Assembly (NCBI GenBank): GCA_032622095.1
Contig: CP136069.1
Span: forward strand, 204,338,690 to 204,402,689
Source of the DNA: Siphonodentalium dalli
Taxonomy: Eukaryota > Mollusca > Scaphopoda > Gadilida > Siphonodentaliidae
DNA length: 64,000 bases
Reading direction: 5' to 3'
In this document: positions 57,001 through 64,000 of the stretch, in pieces
How the letters are laid out: the number at the start of each line of letters is the position of its first letter
Numbering within the stretch: the stretch's first letter is position 1
The notes under the pieces: model-generated
Seen by the model: only the letters and a program-made list of their open reading frames with translations
Database searches by the model: none
What the model was told of the DNA's origin: nothing
Translations under genes and position numbers: made by a program

Positions 57001-60000
57001 TAATAAGGATATGGGTATAGTTACGTGTATATAATAAGGATATGGGTATAGTTACATGTATATTATAAGGATATGGGTATAGTTACATGTAATAAGGATA
57101 TGGGTATAGTTACATGTAATAAGGATATGGGTATAGCTACATGTAATAAGGATATGGGTATAGTTACATGTAATAAGGATATGGGTATAGTTACATGTAT
57201 ATAATAAGGATATGGGTATAGTTACATGTATATTATAAGGATATGGGTATAGTTACATGTAATAAGGATATGGTATAGTTACATGTATATAATATGGGTA
57301 TAGTTACGTGTATATTATAAGGATATGGGTATAGTTACATGTATATAATAAGGATATGGGTATAGTTACATGTATATAATAAGGATATGGGTATAGTTAC
57401 ATGTATATAATAAGGATATGGGTATAGTTACATGTATATTATAAGGATATGGGTATAGTTACATGTATATTATAAGGATATGGGTATAGTTACATGTATA
57501 TTATAAGGATATGGGTATAGTTACATGTAATAAGGATATGGGTATAGTTACGTGTATATTATAAGGATATGGGTATAGCTACATGTATATAATAAGGATA
57601 TGGGTATAGTTACATGTATATTATAAGGATATGGGTATAGTTACATGTATATTATAAGGATATGGGTATAGTTACATGTATATAATTCTTGGCTGCAGTT
57701 ACTGACTAGTCAACATCAACTCAACTTCTAGGTTTCGACTGTTCGACTCCAGAATCTCAGTCGTTTCAACACTAATATTGGAATTCAGCTGGAGGGGTTT
57801 TCGGGAAAGAGAAGCAGACGACCGATAATAACCCTTTCATGGTGGGAGCTGCGCTGGTGCAGCATTACTTTTCTATTTTGGTTTAAGTTTTGGTTGAATT
57901 TGGCCAAAGTTATCTGAAAAATGGCCAAGAAAATTCAGAAATTTTCTAACCAGCATGAACCTATGGGTGTGCAATAAATAGAGGATCTCTTATGAGTCTC
58001 TGATGAGTCTCAAATCTATACAAAATTTATTAACCGAGTGCACTAAATTGATTGGAGCGGAGCTTTATTGAGGCTCGAATTGAATTCAGTGGCCTAGGTT
58101 AAAAGATTTTTATATAGAATTGCAACAAAATTGAGATCCTTTTTATCACATAATCACATATTAGCAAGGAAAAACGATCTTGACACGGCTGGGGTTAAAC
58201 TAATTAATATTGATTTCCTTATCACAACCAAAGAGGAAGTAAAGACACCTTCAAGAAAAAATATAAATGTGTCTTTCATGTTGACAAAATTTTTCAACTT
58301 TAACCTTATCACCCATGTTTATCTCACAGTCAACACTAAATAACCCAACACAAATTGAATATCATATTTATATTCTAATTAACCCTTTACCCAACAGAAG
58401 GGCCCTGTGCTAATGCATTCTCTTATATATGCGAGTCGACCATAGGTCGCCTCGCATATATAAGAGAATGCATTGGCTTAACACATTAAAAATTATAAAA
58501 TTGTTAAAGAATGTAAGAAAAAATGGTCAAAAAAGATTTTTTTTAGGCCAATGTATTCTCTTATATATGCGAGGCGACCTATGGTCGACTCGCATATATA
58601 AGAGAATGCATTGGCACAGGGCATAACTGTAACTATCACAATGTGGTCAAGGAGCCGGTTCCAATGATATCCATATTTGTATGGTTCTATTGAGACAGAC
58701 CGAAGATATTTTAGGCTGTTGAAGCTTTATTTGGCCGGTTTTGGCCGTTTTGTTGGGTAAAGGGTTAACATAATAATAACATTGATCGATATCATTGCAC
58801 TAAGCTCTTACACATGTGTCTTACTAAAATATCAGGCCGGGTTTTGGGCTAATTATATGATAAAATGAGATCTATCTGGACTATCGCTTTGAGTAGTGAA
58901 TCATATATAAATTGTTTTTTAACAGAAAAGACCTCTTGGTGCAACAAAAAGAGTACAAAAAGAAAAAGTCACAGAAGAAAAAGTTGAGAATGAAACAAAT
59001 AGAAGAAGAAAGAGAGGGAGAGAAAAAGAAATGGAAAGATTTTAATTCAAAGGTATGATTTCTTATTAAAGATCCATAATCCGAATTAACACTCCCAAAT
59101 TACTAATTCTTTGGCTTCGGAGGTAAAAAATATTTTAATTGAGTCAAGAAAGCCATCCATCAAATCTCAGACTAATCGGATATTGATTTTTGAAATTTGT
59201 TATTTCCCCGAGATATGTAATTTTTGGCAACCTGGCAAATGTTTGTCAAACTGACGTCTCGGACCATATTGCGGATGATGATGGATAATCTAAAATCAAG
59301 TGGATTTGGATGTTAGATAGTTGACAATCAGGCCAAATTTTTTTCAAAAAATGTTTATAAATAACCCATTACGGGCAATTTTATACTATAGTTGACAGTG
59401 GTTAGCATTATTTTATGGCATGAGGTCGTTCCAACTTTTTTCTGTGGAGTTATCCCCCTTTTTCACAAGATGCATAATTCTAGTGAAAATAAACAGATCA
59501 CTCAACAGAATATTTTTTTTTTACAATATTGGAAGAAGGATGTAGGATGTAAACCAGGCTATTAAATTTCTTTTGTCGTACATGGTTTCTTTACCATGGG
59601 AAATATGTTACCCGTCATATCAAATCCAGTCGTAGTCGGCATTTTTTTTATTCTGTGCCAATGCATTCTCTTATATATGCGAGTCGACCATAGGTCGCCT
59701 CGCATATATAAGAGAATGCATTGGCCTAACAATTTTTTACAATTTTAATAATTTGTTCTTGTATTCTTTAACAATTTTATAATTTCACCCATACAGAGCC
59801 CCAGACAAACATGAGCAGACGACACTCTTATATATGCTTCTATATATGTGTGGGGCTCTCTGAAGGGTAATGGATGTTTTTTTATTTTATGTCCTAAAAA
59901 TTGTAAGAAACATTTATTTAAAAAACATGATAAAAAATTGTTAGGCCAATGCATTCTCTTATATATGCGAGGCGACCTATGGTCGACTCGCATACATAAA

Positions 60001-60267
60001 GAGAATGCATTGGCACAGGGTAAAAAAATCCCGACTTCCGACTGGATTTGATATGGCGGGTCAAATATATGACATCTTTCTGTTAGTTTCCTTATAAATG
60101 CATAACCCTTGATATTTCAGATTGGTAAATTGTCAAAAGGGTACGTTAAGAAGAGTATATTTGCCACACCTGACCCAACAATGGAGGGTAAAGTTGGAGT
60201 TGGAACATGCGGTGTCGCCGGGAAACCGATGACCAAATTTACCAGTCACGAAAAATGGAAGAAATGA
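29996..60267 (+). CDS. SMNDC1: SMNDC1 (SPF30) survival motor neuron domain-containing protein, 7 coding exons
   Basis: SPF30 is a nuclear splicing factor needed for assembly of the spliceosome (tri-snRNP joining); its Tudor domain binds symmetrically dimethylated arginine on Sm proteins. Exons: 29996-30043, 32070-32135, 48508-48662, 49443-49530, 52173-52252, 58926-59052, 60121-60267. All have GT/AG borders and compatible phases, giving 236 aa (human about 238). The N-terminal helix YKLQLQQVEAALENDP is followed by the Tudor domain at ~74-118 (DWKTGDLCLAKYSSDGGFYE ... FEGWGNTDVT), the basic KEYKKKKSQKKKLRMKQIEE segment and the conserved end (KSIFATPDPTMEGKVGVGTC). The aromatic cage is Y85, Y92, F109, W112 with N114; compared with SMN, Trp and Tyr are exchanged at two positions. 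Introns are huge because of repeats. Confidence 0.95.
30044..31071. other. SMNDC1 intron 1, left part
   Basis: No gene. Near 30891-30906 AGGGCCCTGCGAATCG resembles one end of the hAT-type miniature element at 43786-45009, a solitary terminus. Short open frames are noise. Confidence 0.5.
31072..31470. mobile_element. Family A TTAA miniature element, copy 2
   Basis: Element 31076-31466 between TTAA at 31072-31075 and 31467-31470. Same orientation and internal double hairpin as the copy at 656-1041. It shares its right TTAA with the next element. Confidence 0.9.
31467..31856. mobile_element. Family A TTAA miniature element, copy 3 (inverted neighbour)
   Basis: Element 31471-31852 between TTAA at 31467-31470 and 31853-31856, in opposite orientation to copy 2 and directly abutting it. 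The pair shows one TTAA between two complete elements, so the second inserted into the target site of the first. Confidence 0.9.
32070..32135 (+). CDS. SMNDC1: SMNDC1 coding exon 2
   Basis: Encodes 22 aa, VEAALENDPVNEDLLKLQKD then LE. Acceptor CGACAG|GTGG and donor GAG|GTGAGG. Phase 0 at both ends. Confidence 0.92.
32361..32482. mobile_element. Hairpin module with a third type of TTAA end
   Basis: A diverged copy of the family A hairpin (TTATTCTCTTATATAAGC ... GCATATATAAGAGAATGC) is followed by TCCAGTCATGGAAGGGTTAA. The same end in the other orientation (TTAACTCTTCCATGACTGG) with the hairpin start lies at 52038-52115. Confidence 0.6.
34193..34429. mobile_element. TTAA miniature element with CCCTTTGAGTGCCA ends
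   Basis: Element 34197-34425 between TTAA at 34193-34196 and 34426-34429. The termini CCCTTTGAGTGCCA and TGGCACTCAAAGGG differ from family A, yet inside is a family A-type hairpin (CCAATGCATTCTCTTATATATG...). One end of the same type appears alone at 52263. Confidence 0.85.
35293..35636. repeat. 172-bp tandem duplication
   Basis: Two copies begin TGTACATCTACTGTGGG at 35293 and 35465. Part of the unit (CTGTTATAGATGAGTAATGGG..GGACT) recurs inverted at ~34830-34935, so this could be the end region of a longer element. Confidence 0.85.
36048..41745. mobile_element. 5.7-kb element with long, diverged inverted repeats
   Basis: The left arm (~36061-37545) and right arm (~40200-41730) are inverse complements at roughly three-quarters identity by eye. 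Outer edges: AGTAGAGGCTCTTATGT at the left, ACATAAGAGCCTCTACT at the right. Each arm contains ~740-bp subrepeats (compare TTTGAAATCGGTGGCTA at ~36451 and ~37166) and many AAGATGGC(C/G)GCC-like words. I could not define a target duplication. The class is unknown; it could be a decayed DNA transposon. Confidence 0.7.
37560..40190. other. Centre of the 5.7-kb element, no gene recognised
   Basis: Several 60-134 codon frames exist on both strands (for example 38330-38734 and 39014-39346) but none matches a family I know, and none forms a continuous long frame. It may be a decayed transposase region; this is speculation. Confidence 0.4.
41746..42858. other. SMNDC1 intron 2, no gene
   Basis: AT-rich with short open frames on both strands (41771-41983, 42085-42333, 42347-42547) of no recognised type. 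Nothing else stands out. Confidence 0.45.
42859..43296. repeat. Foldback repeat family B, long copy
   Basis: 438 bp with inverted ends CAAGCCTGCAAATAGCG and CGCTATTTGCAGGCTTG. Each end leads into its own hairpin (AGAATGAGGTCCCCAGAGGG ... CCCTCTGG(A/G)GACCTCATTCT), so it is a foldback built from two foldbacks. A unique-looking ~190-bp centre (42990-43165) separates them. The flanks share ACAACGTAAAGGG(C/G)AACACA on both sides (from ~42837 and ~43297), possibly a long duplication. Confidence 0.85.
43440..43603. repeat. 164-bp palindrome (foldback)
   Basis: The arms begin CATTATACAATGTTGTGTACA and end with the complement; the centre is near 43522 (GACGAGACACGCCAGTGTCGAG). Near-perfect. The word AGTCCAATATGACTTT from the arm recurs near 45100-45172. 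Confidence 0.85.
43786..45009. mobile_element. 1.2-kb hAT-type non-autonomous element
   Basis: The ends TAGGGTCCTGCGAAT and ATTCGCAGGACCCTA are inverted and are flanked by the 8-bp duplication AGTGAAAC (43778-43785, 45010-45017). The terminal regions are rich in ATTCGATTCGA words. An 8-bp duplication with TAGGG-type ends fits the hAT superfamily. No transposase is encoded; internal open frames of ~80 codons match nothing. Confidence 0.85.
45018..45685. other. SMNDC1 intron 2, no gene
   Basis: Contains repeated GAGTCCAATATGACTTT words at ~45100-45172, then AT-rich DNA. No gene. Confidence 0.5.
45686..46150. repeat. Tandem array, ~83-bp unit, about 5.6 copies
   Basis: Units begin GGTATAAACA(A/G)AATACACA at 45686, 45769, 45846, 45929, 46012 and 46095. 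The spacing is 83 bp except one of 77, due to loss of two AAT triplets. The last unit is partial. Overlapping minus-strand frames (MYFVYTIII...) are artefacts of the repeat. Confidence 0.93.
46464..46863. mobile_element. Family A TTAA miniature element, copy 4
   Basis: Element 46468-46859 between TTAA at 46464-46467 and 46860-46863; same orientation as copy 3. Confidence 0.9.
46939..47208. mobile_element. Foldback repeat family B with 8-bp duplication
   Basis: Element 46947-47200 starts CAAGCCTTGAAATAGTGTG and ends with its near complement. The 8-bp GGCTGATG flanks it (46939-46946, 47201-47208). It contains two hairpins in a row, of a shorter type lacking the long centre of 42859-43296. Confidence 0.85.
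47209..48507. other. SMNDC1 intron 2, right end, no gene
   Basis: AT-rich intronic sequence with no recognised gene or repeat apart from scattered simple words. Confidence 0.5.
48508..48662 (+). CDS. SMNDC1: SMNDC1 coding exon 3 (Tudor domain, first part)
   Basis: Acceptor TTCCAG|GATG and donor GG|GTCAGT; 51 codons plus two bases. Encodes an acidic linker (EDTTKEEEEQTPVK) and the start of the Tudor domain (WKTGDLCLAKYSSDG). Confidence 0.92.
49003..49402. mobile_element. Family A TTAA miniature element, copy 5
   Basis: Element 49007-49398 between TTAA at 49003-49006 and 49399-49402. It lies in intron 3, its right end about 40 bp before exon 4, so its sequence is near the branch-point region. 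Confidence 0.9.
49443..49530 (+). CDS. SMNDC1: SMNDC1 coding exon 4 (Tudor domain, second part)
   Basis: Acceptor TTTACAG|GTTC and donor AAG|GTAAAA. Completes a split Gly codon and encodes FYEGKVDEILEDGSCTVTFE then GWGNTDVTK. Confidence 0.93.
49958..50211. repeat. Foldback repeat family B, short copy
   Basis: The ends CAAGCCTTGAAATAGGGTG and TTTCAAGGCTTG enclose two adjacent hairpins, as at 46947-47200. No clear duplication flanks it. Confidence 0.85.
50212..52172. other. SMNDC1 intron 4: dispersed repeat, no gene
   Basis: 50980-51590 is a dispersed repeat beginning TACCCCCACTTTCGAAG and ending GGGGGTATGCTAGCACTCG, with a CGTC(C) simple repeat (~51048-51072) and subrepeats of TTTCGACTTATTTTGACTTA. 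A weaker relative lies at ~33885-33940. A TTAA-type hairpin remnant lies at 52038-52115. No gene. Confidence 0.55.
52173..52252 (+). CDS. SMNDC1: SMNDC1 coding exon 5
   Basis: Acceptor TTTTCAG|CTTT and donor AA|GTGAGT; 26 codons plus two bases. Encodes LSLLKEVDPDRKRNAENGVG and PDGKKS, linking the Tudor domain to the basic region. Confidence 0.9.
52508..57685. repeat. 5.2-kb minisatellite, ~31/27-bp units, with higher-order duplication
   Basis: About 170 head-to-tail units of AAGGATATGGGTATAGTTAC plus ATGTATATAAT; a shorter 27-bp form lacks TATA. Rare variants recur at fixed distances: GGTTATAG at ~52950 and ~54968 (about 2,018 apart), TTGCATAT at ~53711 and ~55895, AAGGAGATGG and AATGAGGATA pairs (about 2,184 apart). 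So a ~2.0-2.2-kb block has been duplicated within the array. It lies in SMNDC1 intron 5. Confidence 0.96.
57686..58378. other. SMNDC1 intron 5, right part, no gene
   Basis: Contains a TAACCCTTTCATGGTGGGAGC end at ~57829 resembling other TTAA-element termini, then AT-rich DNA. The open frame at 58131-58343 is not recognised and looks random. Confidence 0.45.
58379..58768. mobile_element. Family A TTAA miniature element, copy 6
   Basis: Element 58383-58764 between TTAA at 58379-58382 and 58765-58768; same orientation as copies 1, 2 and 5. Confidence 0.9.
58926..59052 (+). CDS. SMNDC1: SMNDC1 coding exon 6 (basic coiled region)
   Basis: Acceptor TTAACAG|AAAA and donor AAG|GTATGA. Encodes KDLLVQQKEYKKKKSQKKKL and RMKQIEEEREGEKKKW, a lysine-rich helical segment that matches the conserved C-terminal part of SPF30 and includes likely nuclear localisation signals. 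Confidence 0.93.
59053..59609. other. SMNDC1 intron 6: old dispersed repeat
   Basis: 59070-59360 resembles 5510-5660 and 7018-7260. It serves as the empty-site version for the foldback at 7114-7208. No gene. Confidence 0.55.
59610..60070. mobile_element. Element with 50-bp inverted ends and the shared hairpin module
   Basis: The ends are inverted: GTCATATCAAATCCAGTCG at the left (~59615) and CGACTGGATTTGATATGGCG-like at the right (~60038). Inside are two family A-type hairpins (59655-59725 and 59945-60013) and a third, different hairpin near 59798-59860. Its termini are unrelated to the TTAA families. Confidence 0.75.
60121..60267 (+). CDS. SMNDC1: SMNDC1 coding exon 7 and stop
   Basis: Acceptor ATTTCAG|ATTG. 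Encodes IGKLSKGYVKKSIFATPDPT, MEGKVGVGTCGVAGKPMTKF and TSHEKWKK, with stop TGA at 60265-60267. The block KSIFATP...GKVGVGTCG.A.KPMT is the family's most conserved tail. Confidence 0.95.
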   Translation: MGKLSKGYVKKSIFATPDPTMEGKVGVGTCGVAGKPMTKFTSHEKWKK

Positions 60268-60297
60268 ACGTTGAAAGCATTCCTGAAGGGTGCGAGA

Positions 60298-60456
60298 ACT
60301 GTTTTGTGTTTCTGCGTTATGCAGAGATAGCTCAGTGAACGATGATACAGACTGTTTTGTGTTTCTGCGTTATGCAGAGATAACTCAGTGAACGATGATA
60401 CAGACTGTTTTGTGTTTCTGCGATATGCAGAGATAACTCATTGAACGGTGATACAG
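60298..60456. repeat. Three 53-bp tandem repeats just after SMNDC1
   Basis: Units begin ACTGTTTTGTGTTTCTGCG at 60298, 60351 and 60404. They lie 31 bp beyond the stop codon, so they are probably in the 3' untranslated region. Confidence 0.9.
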
Positions 60457-60650
60457 ACAGAGGAATATCAGCCCAGAATGAGCTCAGTTGATGCTTTGTA
60501 TCAGTAAGAAACATTCCCATTTGAAACTGTGTGTGCACTGGGCAATGAATTGTGCACATATTGCAGGGTCTGGCCCACGATGGCCCATAACTGCAATAGT
60601 AGAGTAACTGTTCTTGTCATTTTATTTTTCCATGCTCTTCTTAATAATCA

Positions 60651-61065
60651 AACCTGGAAACAGTGTGTCTGTCACAATGAGGTCCCCAGAGGGTGAATTT
60701 AGTGATACTATCCCTCATGTCCGACTAGGTTACCATATTCACCCTCTGGTGACCTCATTCTGCTTTGGCCTCAACTGCTGTGGTAGACCTAGGATCCGAT
60801 TGAAGTTCCCCAGTTGAATTTTGTGATGTTCATCCATTTATATAGTCACCTCTATTATGTATTTTATTTTCTGCAAATTAGGGGATATGAAAACTGAACA
60901 GAAGTGAAAAAGTAAATAAAAACAATGTTAATTTGAGACTATAGATACTTCCCAGAAGAGGAGGCCTAAGCAGAATGAGGTCCCCTATTGTGTTGGATAG
61001 CATCACTAAATTCACCCTCTAGGGACCTCATTCTGCAAATGACAGACACACTATTTCAAGCCTTG
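60651..61065. repeat. Foldback repeat family B, long diverged copy
   Basis: The left hairpin is diverged (AATGAGGTCCCCAGAGGG ... ACCCTCTGGTGACCTCATTC). The centre matches 42990-43165 in inverse orientation (AATTAGGGGATATG, TACTTCCCAGAAG). The right hairpin has lost part of one arm. Ends near CTATTTCAAGCCTTG. Confidence 0.75.
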
Positions 61066-63627
61066 ACAATGATATGAATGAATTGTTCGAGTCAAAGATA
61101 TTCTTATATGGATACATGCCCATAATACAGATACATGTGTTGACAGTATATATTTCATATATCAATATAATATATACAGCAAAAAACTAGTATTTTACTA
61201 TATCACATGAAACCCCTATTATATCATTAAAAAGCCATTACATATTTCCTTATCTCTCACTAGTTATGAATAGGCACGTGTTTCCCGCATATCACTTGGC
61301 GTCGCACCAAATAAAATGACTCTCGTCTTTTTACATTGATTCAGGCTGATTAATACTATTTCGAAAAGCTGTGCATGACACCAACACCAGGCAATGCAAA
61401 ATGATTGCTTTTTTCATTAAATTTAAATTCTTGTCCAACTTCATTGCACTAATGATAATAGACACAAAAATAAAGAGGCAAGATGGGGAACTAAATTTTT
61501 CCGTCGACAGCCAGAATGCTCAATACTGTTGTATACCGTTGTGAAGCTTCTCAGCTGTCTCAACACTGTTAAAGTATGCATTTTTCAGCTTCTTTAAATG
61601 ATTTTGATTTGTTAAAAGGGCATAAAGTTCGAGTTTTATTCATGTGATGTACAAGACCTTCAACTCGTTATGTTGGGATATAAGATTTTATGAATTTCGT
61701 TTCATAAATTTGATTCACAGCTCCTCTACGACACGTGAATCAAATTTATCAAACTAATCCTCTATATATGTCTGTGTATGTTGACGTTTGGTTTTGTACA
61801 GTTGTATAGGCCTATAATAATATTGAAATCTTTCACTGAATGATTAACAACCCTTTTTATCCTAAATGGATTCTTCCATTAGTTATAAAAGTATTCATTG
61901 GAATGGTCCATTATTCATTTGGAGGTATGTTAAAGATATATGAGGAGACGACAGCCAGGTGAAATGATAATATACGTGCAGAATAATTCATATTCATTGG
62001 TGGGAAATGTTTCATAATAAGTTAAACAAACAACATAGTATCTGAACAATTTGTAAAGGAAATAGTCGTCAGTGAGTATTTAGTTTAGAAAGGGTTAATT
62101 TATGTAGCACGTCTGTATGGAGCCTCACATGGACCCAAGCAATTGACAGTCATCAGTGCATCATTCACTAAGGGAACTACTCATCAGTGAGTATTTAGAT
62201 TAGAAAAAGAATTAGCGAGGTCGCAAGCTGCACTAATTTGAACCGTGTCAGGGGCTGCAGTTATGTTGTCAGTCAAGGTCTATTTTTTTTATACAGAAAA
62301 CCATTCATATATGTCTCGTTTATAAAGGATTATCTGAATTTGTTATCTGTATAAAGTAATTCCTTGTATATTTTAAAACTTTGTTTTAAGTCAGTTAATG
62401 TATTCGTGACTGGACTTTCGGAACTAAAAGATCTCGATTCGTTTGGTGACTTTCTTATTCCGAAATGTCCAGTAAATCGTCCATTAACCCTCAGTTAAAT
62501 TCCTGACTACACCAACATAACATAACTTGTACATTTTCTATTTGAATATTCTTGCAAAGACTTATGAAAAGTTGATACAGTGTACAGTGCATAAATTGTA
62601 ACATCACATGTAGGTCTTTAAAAAATAAGAAAATTGTATTTGTTCAGTATTATAAATCGATTGATACACTGTTTATTTTCAGGAAAATTTACACAATTTC
62701 ACTGAAAAGAATTTATGACCAAGAAACTTTAAATAATTTTGAATATCATTGGTTGTTTTATTTTGTTAAAATTTAATGCAAGTGATCTGTGAGATGACTG
62801 ATAATTATATAGGGCAGTGAATGGGTCTGGCAATGTCACTTATAACTATAAATAGACAGGATGGCACAGCGTGTGAATGTGGCGAACGTTGTCGCTCAAG
62901 ATTGTTGTGGTGCAATGTTACAAAAGGCATCAAGCTCAAGTTGTAACTTGTGGCTTAACAATCAAGTGCAATAAAGTTCACCTCATTCACATGTCTGTAC
63001 AGTTCTTTATTCTTTATGTTTGGTTTTCATGCTAGTTAGTCATCTGCTCAACACAATGTGAGGTTGAATCATTGTAGCATATGCAAGCTATCATCAATGC
63101 TCTAGTGCATTTGGGTGAAATTCCCACACAAGCTAACGTAACGTAATCAACTGAAAGATGGCAATTTGTGTGTAATAATAGTTATTACAACCATTACTAT
63201 AATATAATTTCTAGAGTAACTCTACTGGTCTGGAGAATGTGGCAGATGCTGATATTTACAGGGATTGAAATAACCAGTGTAGCATGGCATTTTTCTAATC
63301 AAATATTGGAAAATAATATACAATTTAATATTTCCTATTACAAGTTGCTATCCACTATATTGATAATGAACTGGATGAAGTTACATGTACCGGTATTTGC
63401 TCTTGTAAATTTGAATTTTGATGTGTGAAACAAGAAAAGTAATTCTACTCCCTGAATTTGTAAAGACTTATAACTTAATTTATAACTGAACAAGCAATCG
63501 CCTTTCTCTGGTTGACAAATGATGAAAACAAATCTTTAGAGTTATAAAAGTATTGTACGTAAGTTACTGCAACTCGAGCCTGCATTTCTGCCTTAATATA
63601 GTGATAAAGCGGCATTTGCTAGACGTG
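61066..63627. other. Downstream of SMNDC1: likely 3' UTR/flank, no other gene
   Basis: AT-rich. A TTAACCCTTTTTATCC-like remnant (from ~61848) and GAAAGGGTTAA (~62087-62097) may bound a decayed TTAA element. AATAAA at 62970-62975 is a possible poly(A) signal, but far from the stop. The frame at 63168-63428 is not recognised. Confidence 0.45.
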
Positions 63628-63872
63628 CAAGCCTTGAAATAGTGTGTCTGTCATTTGCAGAATGAGGTCCCCAGAGGGTGAATTTAGTGATGCTACTTGG
63701 CACAGCAGGCTAGCATCACTAAGTCCACCCTCTGGGGACCTCATTCTGCTTAGGAATTATCTGCTGGAAAGTATAGTCTCAAACTAACATTGTTTTTATG
63801 TGACTTTTTCCCTTCTGTTAAGTTTCTATATCCCCTAATTTGCAAATGACAGACACACAATTTGAAGGCTTG
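63628..63872. repeat. Foldback repeat family B, copy with one hairpin
   Basis: Starts CAAGCCTTGAAATAGTGTG, has one hairpin (63660-63750), then the family's central block, and ends TTTGAAGGCTTG. The second hairpin has been deleted. The last 128 bases of the window hold nothing recognised. Confidence 0.85.
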
Positions 63873-64000
63873 TGAACACGTATATCTCATCTTCATCTTT
63901 ATAATGACTGGCTTATTCTAGTCAGTATAGATTGTCAATAAACTATTTAAATATATACGATTACTATACTTTCTCAACTCAACAATTGTTGAATTGACCA

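Noticed and set aside
52508-57685. Possible CRISPR array
   Set aside because: The units are contiguous tandem repeats without unique spacers, in an animal intron.
1-64000. tRNA or rRNA genes
   Set aside because: I found no tRNA cloverleaf with A and B boxes and no rRNA-like segment by reading; a covariance search would be needed to exclude diverged copies.

Overview
This is a window of an animal genome. It is AT-rich, has few genes, and is crowded with foldback elements, TTAA-flanked miniature transposons, minisatellites and degraded retrotransposons. It also carries a spliced SMNDC1/SPF30-like host gene. The repeat style fits a marine invertebrate, possibly a bivalve mollusc, but nothing here fixes the species.

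Layout. 1-7.4 kb: repeats only (foldbacks, a TTAA miniature element, a 70-bp tandem array). 7.46-29.34 kb: a non-LTR retrotransposon (LINE) whose reverse-transcriptase ORF is split by a 19,477-bp Polinton/Maverick (8767-28243). The Polinton is flanked by the 6-bp duplication CCAGTG. It has ~0.5-kb inverted terminal repeats and the expected set of genes: protein-primed DNA polymerase B, retroviral-type integrase with chromodomain, packaging ATPase, adenovirus-like protease, double-jelly-roll major capsid protein, penton-like minor capsid protein and several small conserved proteins. A 3,264-bp DNA transposon (17267-20530, duplication TTATTTCA) splits the ATPase gene. That transposon holds a dead LINE fragment, which in turn holds a 116-bp perfect foldback with a 9-bp duplication. 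This makes five nested layers.

29.996-60.267 kb: SMNDC1, seven coding exons encoding 236 residues, with very large introns filled by repeats. These include a 5.7-kb element with long diverged inverted repeats rich in ATGGCGGCC-like motifs, a 1.2-kb hAT-type miniature element, and a 5.2-kb, ~31-bp-unit minisatellite with a higher-order duplication. 60.3-64 kb: 3' flank with more repeats.

The most unusual signal is in the left part of the Polinton. Two divergent accessory genes (an OTU-like gene at 9433-9890 on the minus strand and a 120-aa unknown gene at 10783-11145 on the plus strand) each end exactly 19 nt upstream of a perfect histone-mRNA-type 3' stem-loop (GGCCCTTTTCAGGGCC followed by ACC). 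They also share copies of one upstream promoter block. This suggests S-phase-coupled, non-polyadenylated mRNAs in a virus-like element. Next to them, PolB and a divergent zinc-knuckle gene share a ~190-bp inverted repeat that covers the promoter and the first ~32 codons.

The Polinton copy is not intact. PolB has an in-frame stop just before its catalytic motif C, the ATPase is split by a transposon, and the OTU-like gene is frameshifted. The capsid, integrase and protease frames are open.
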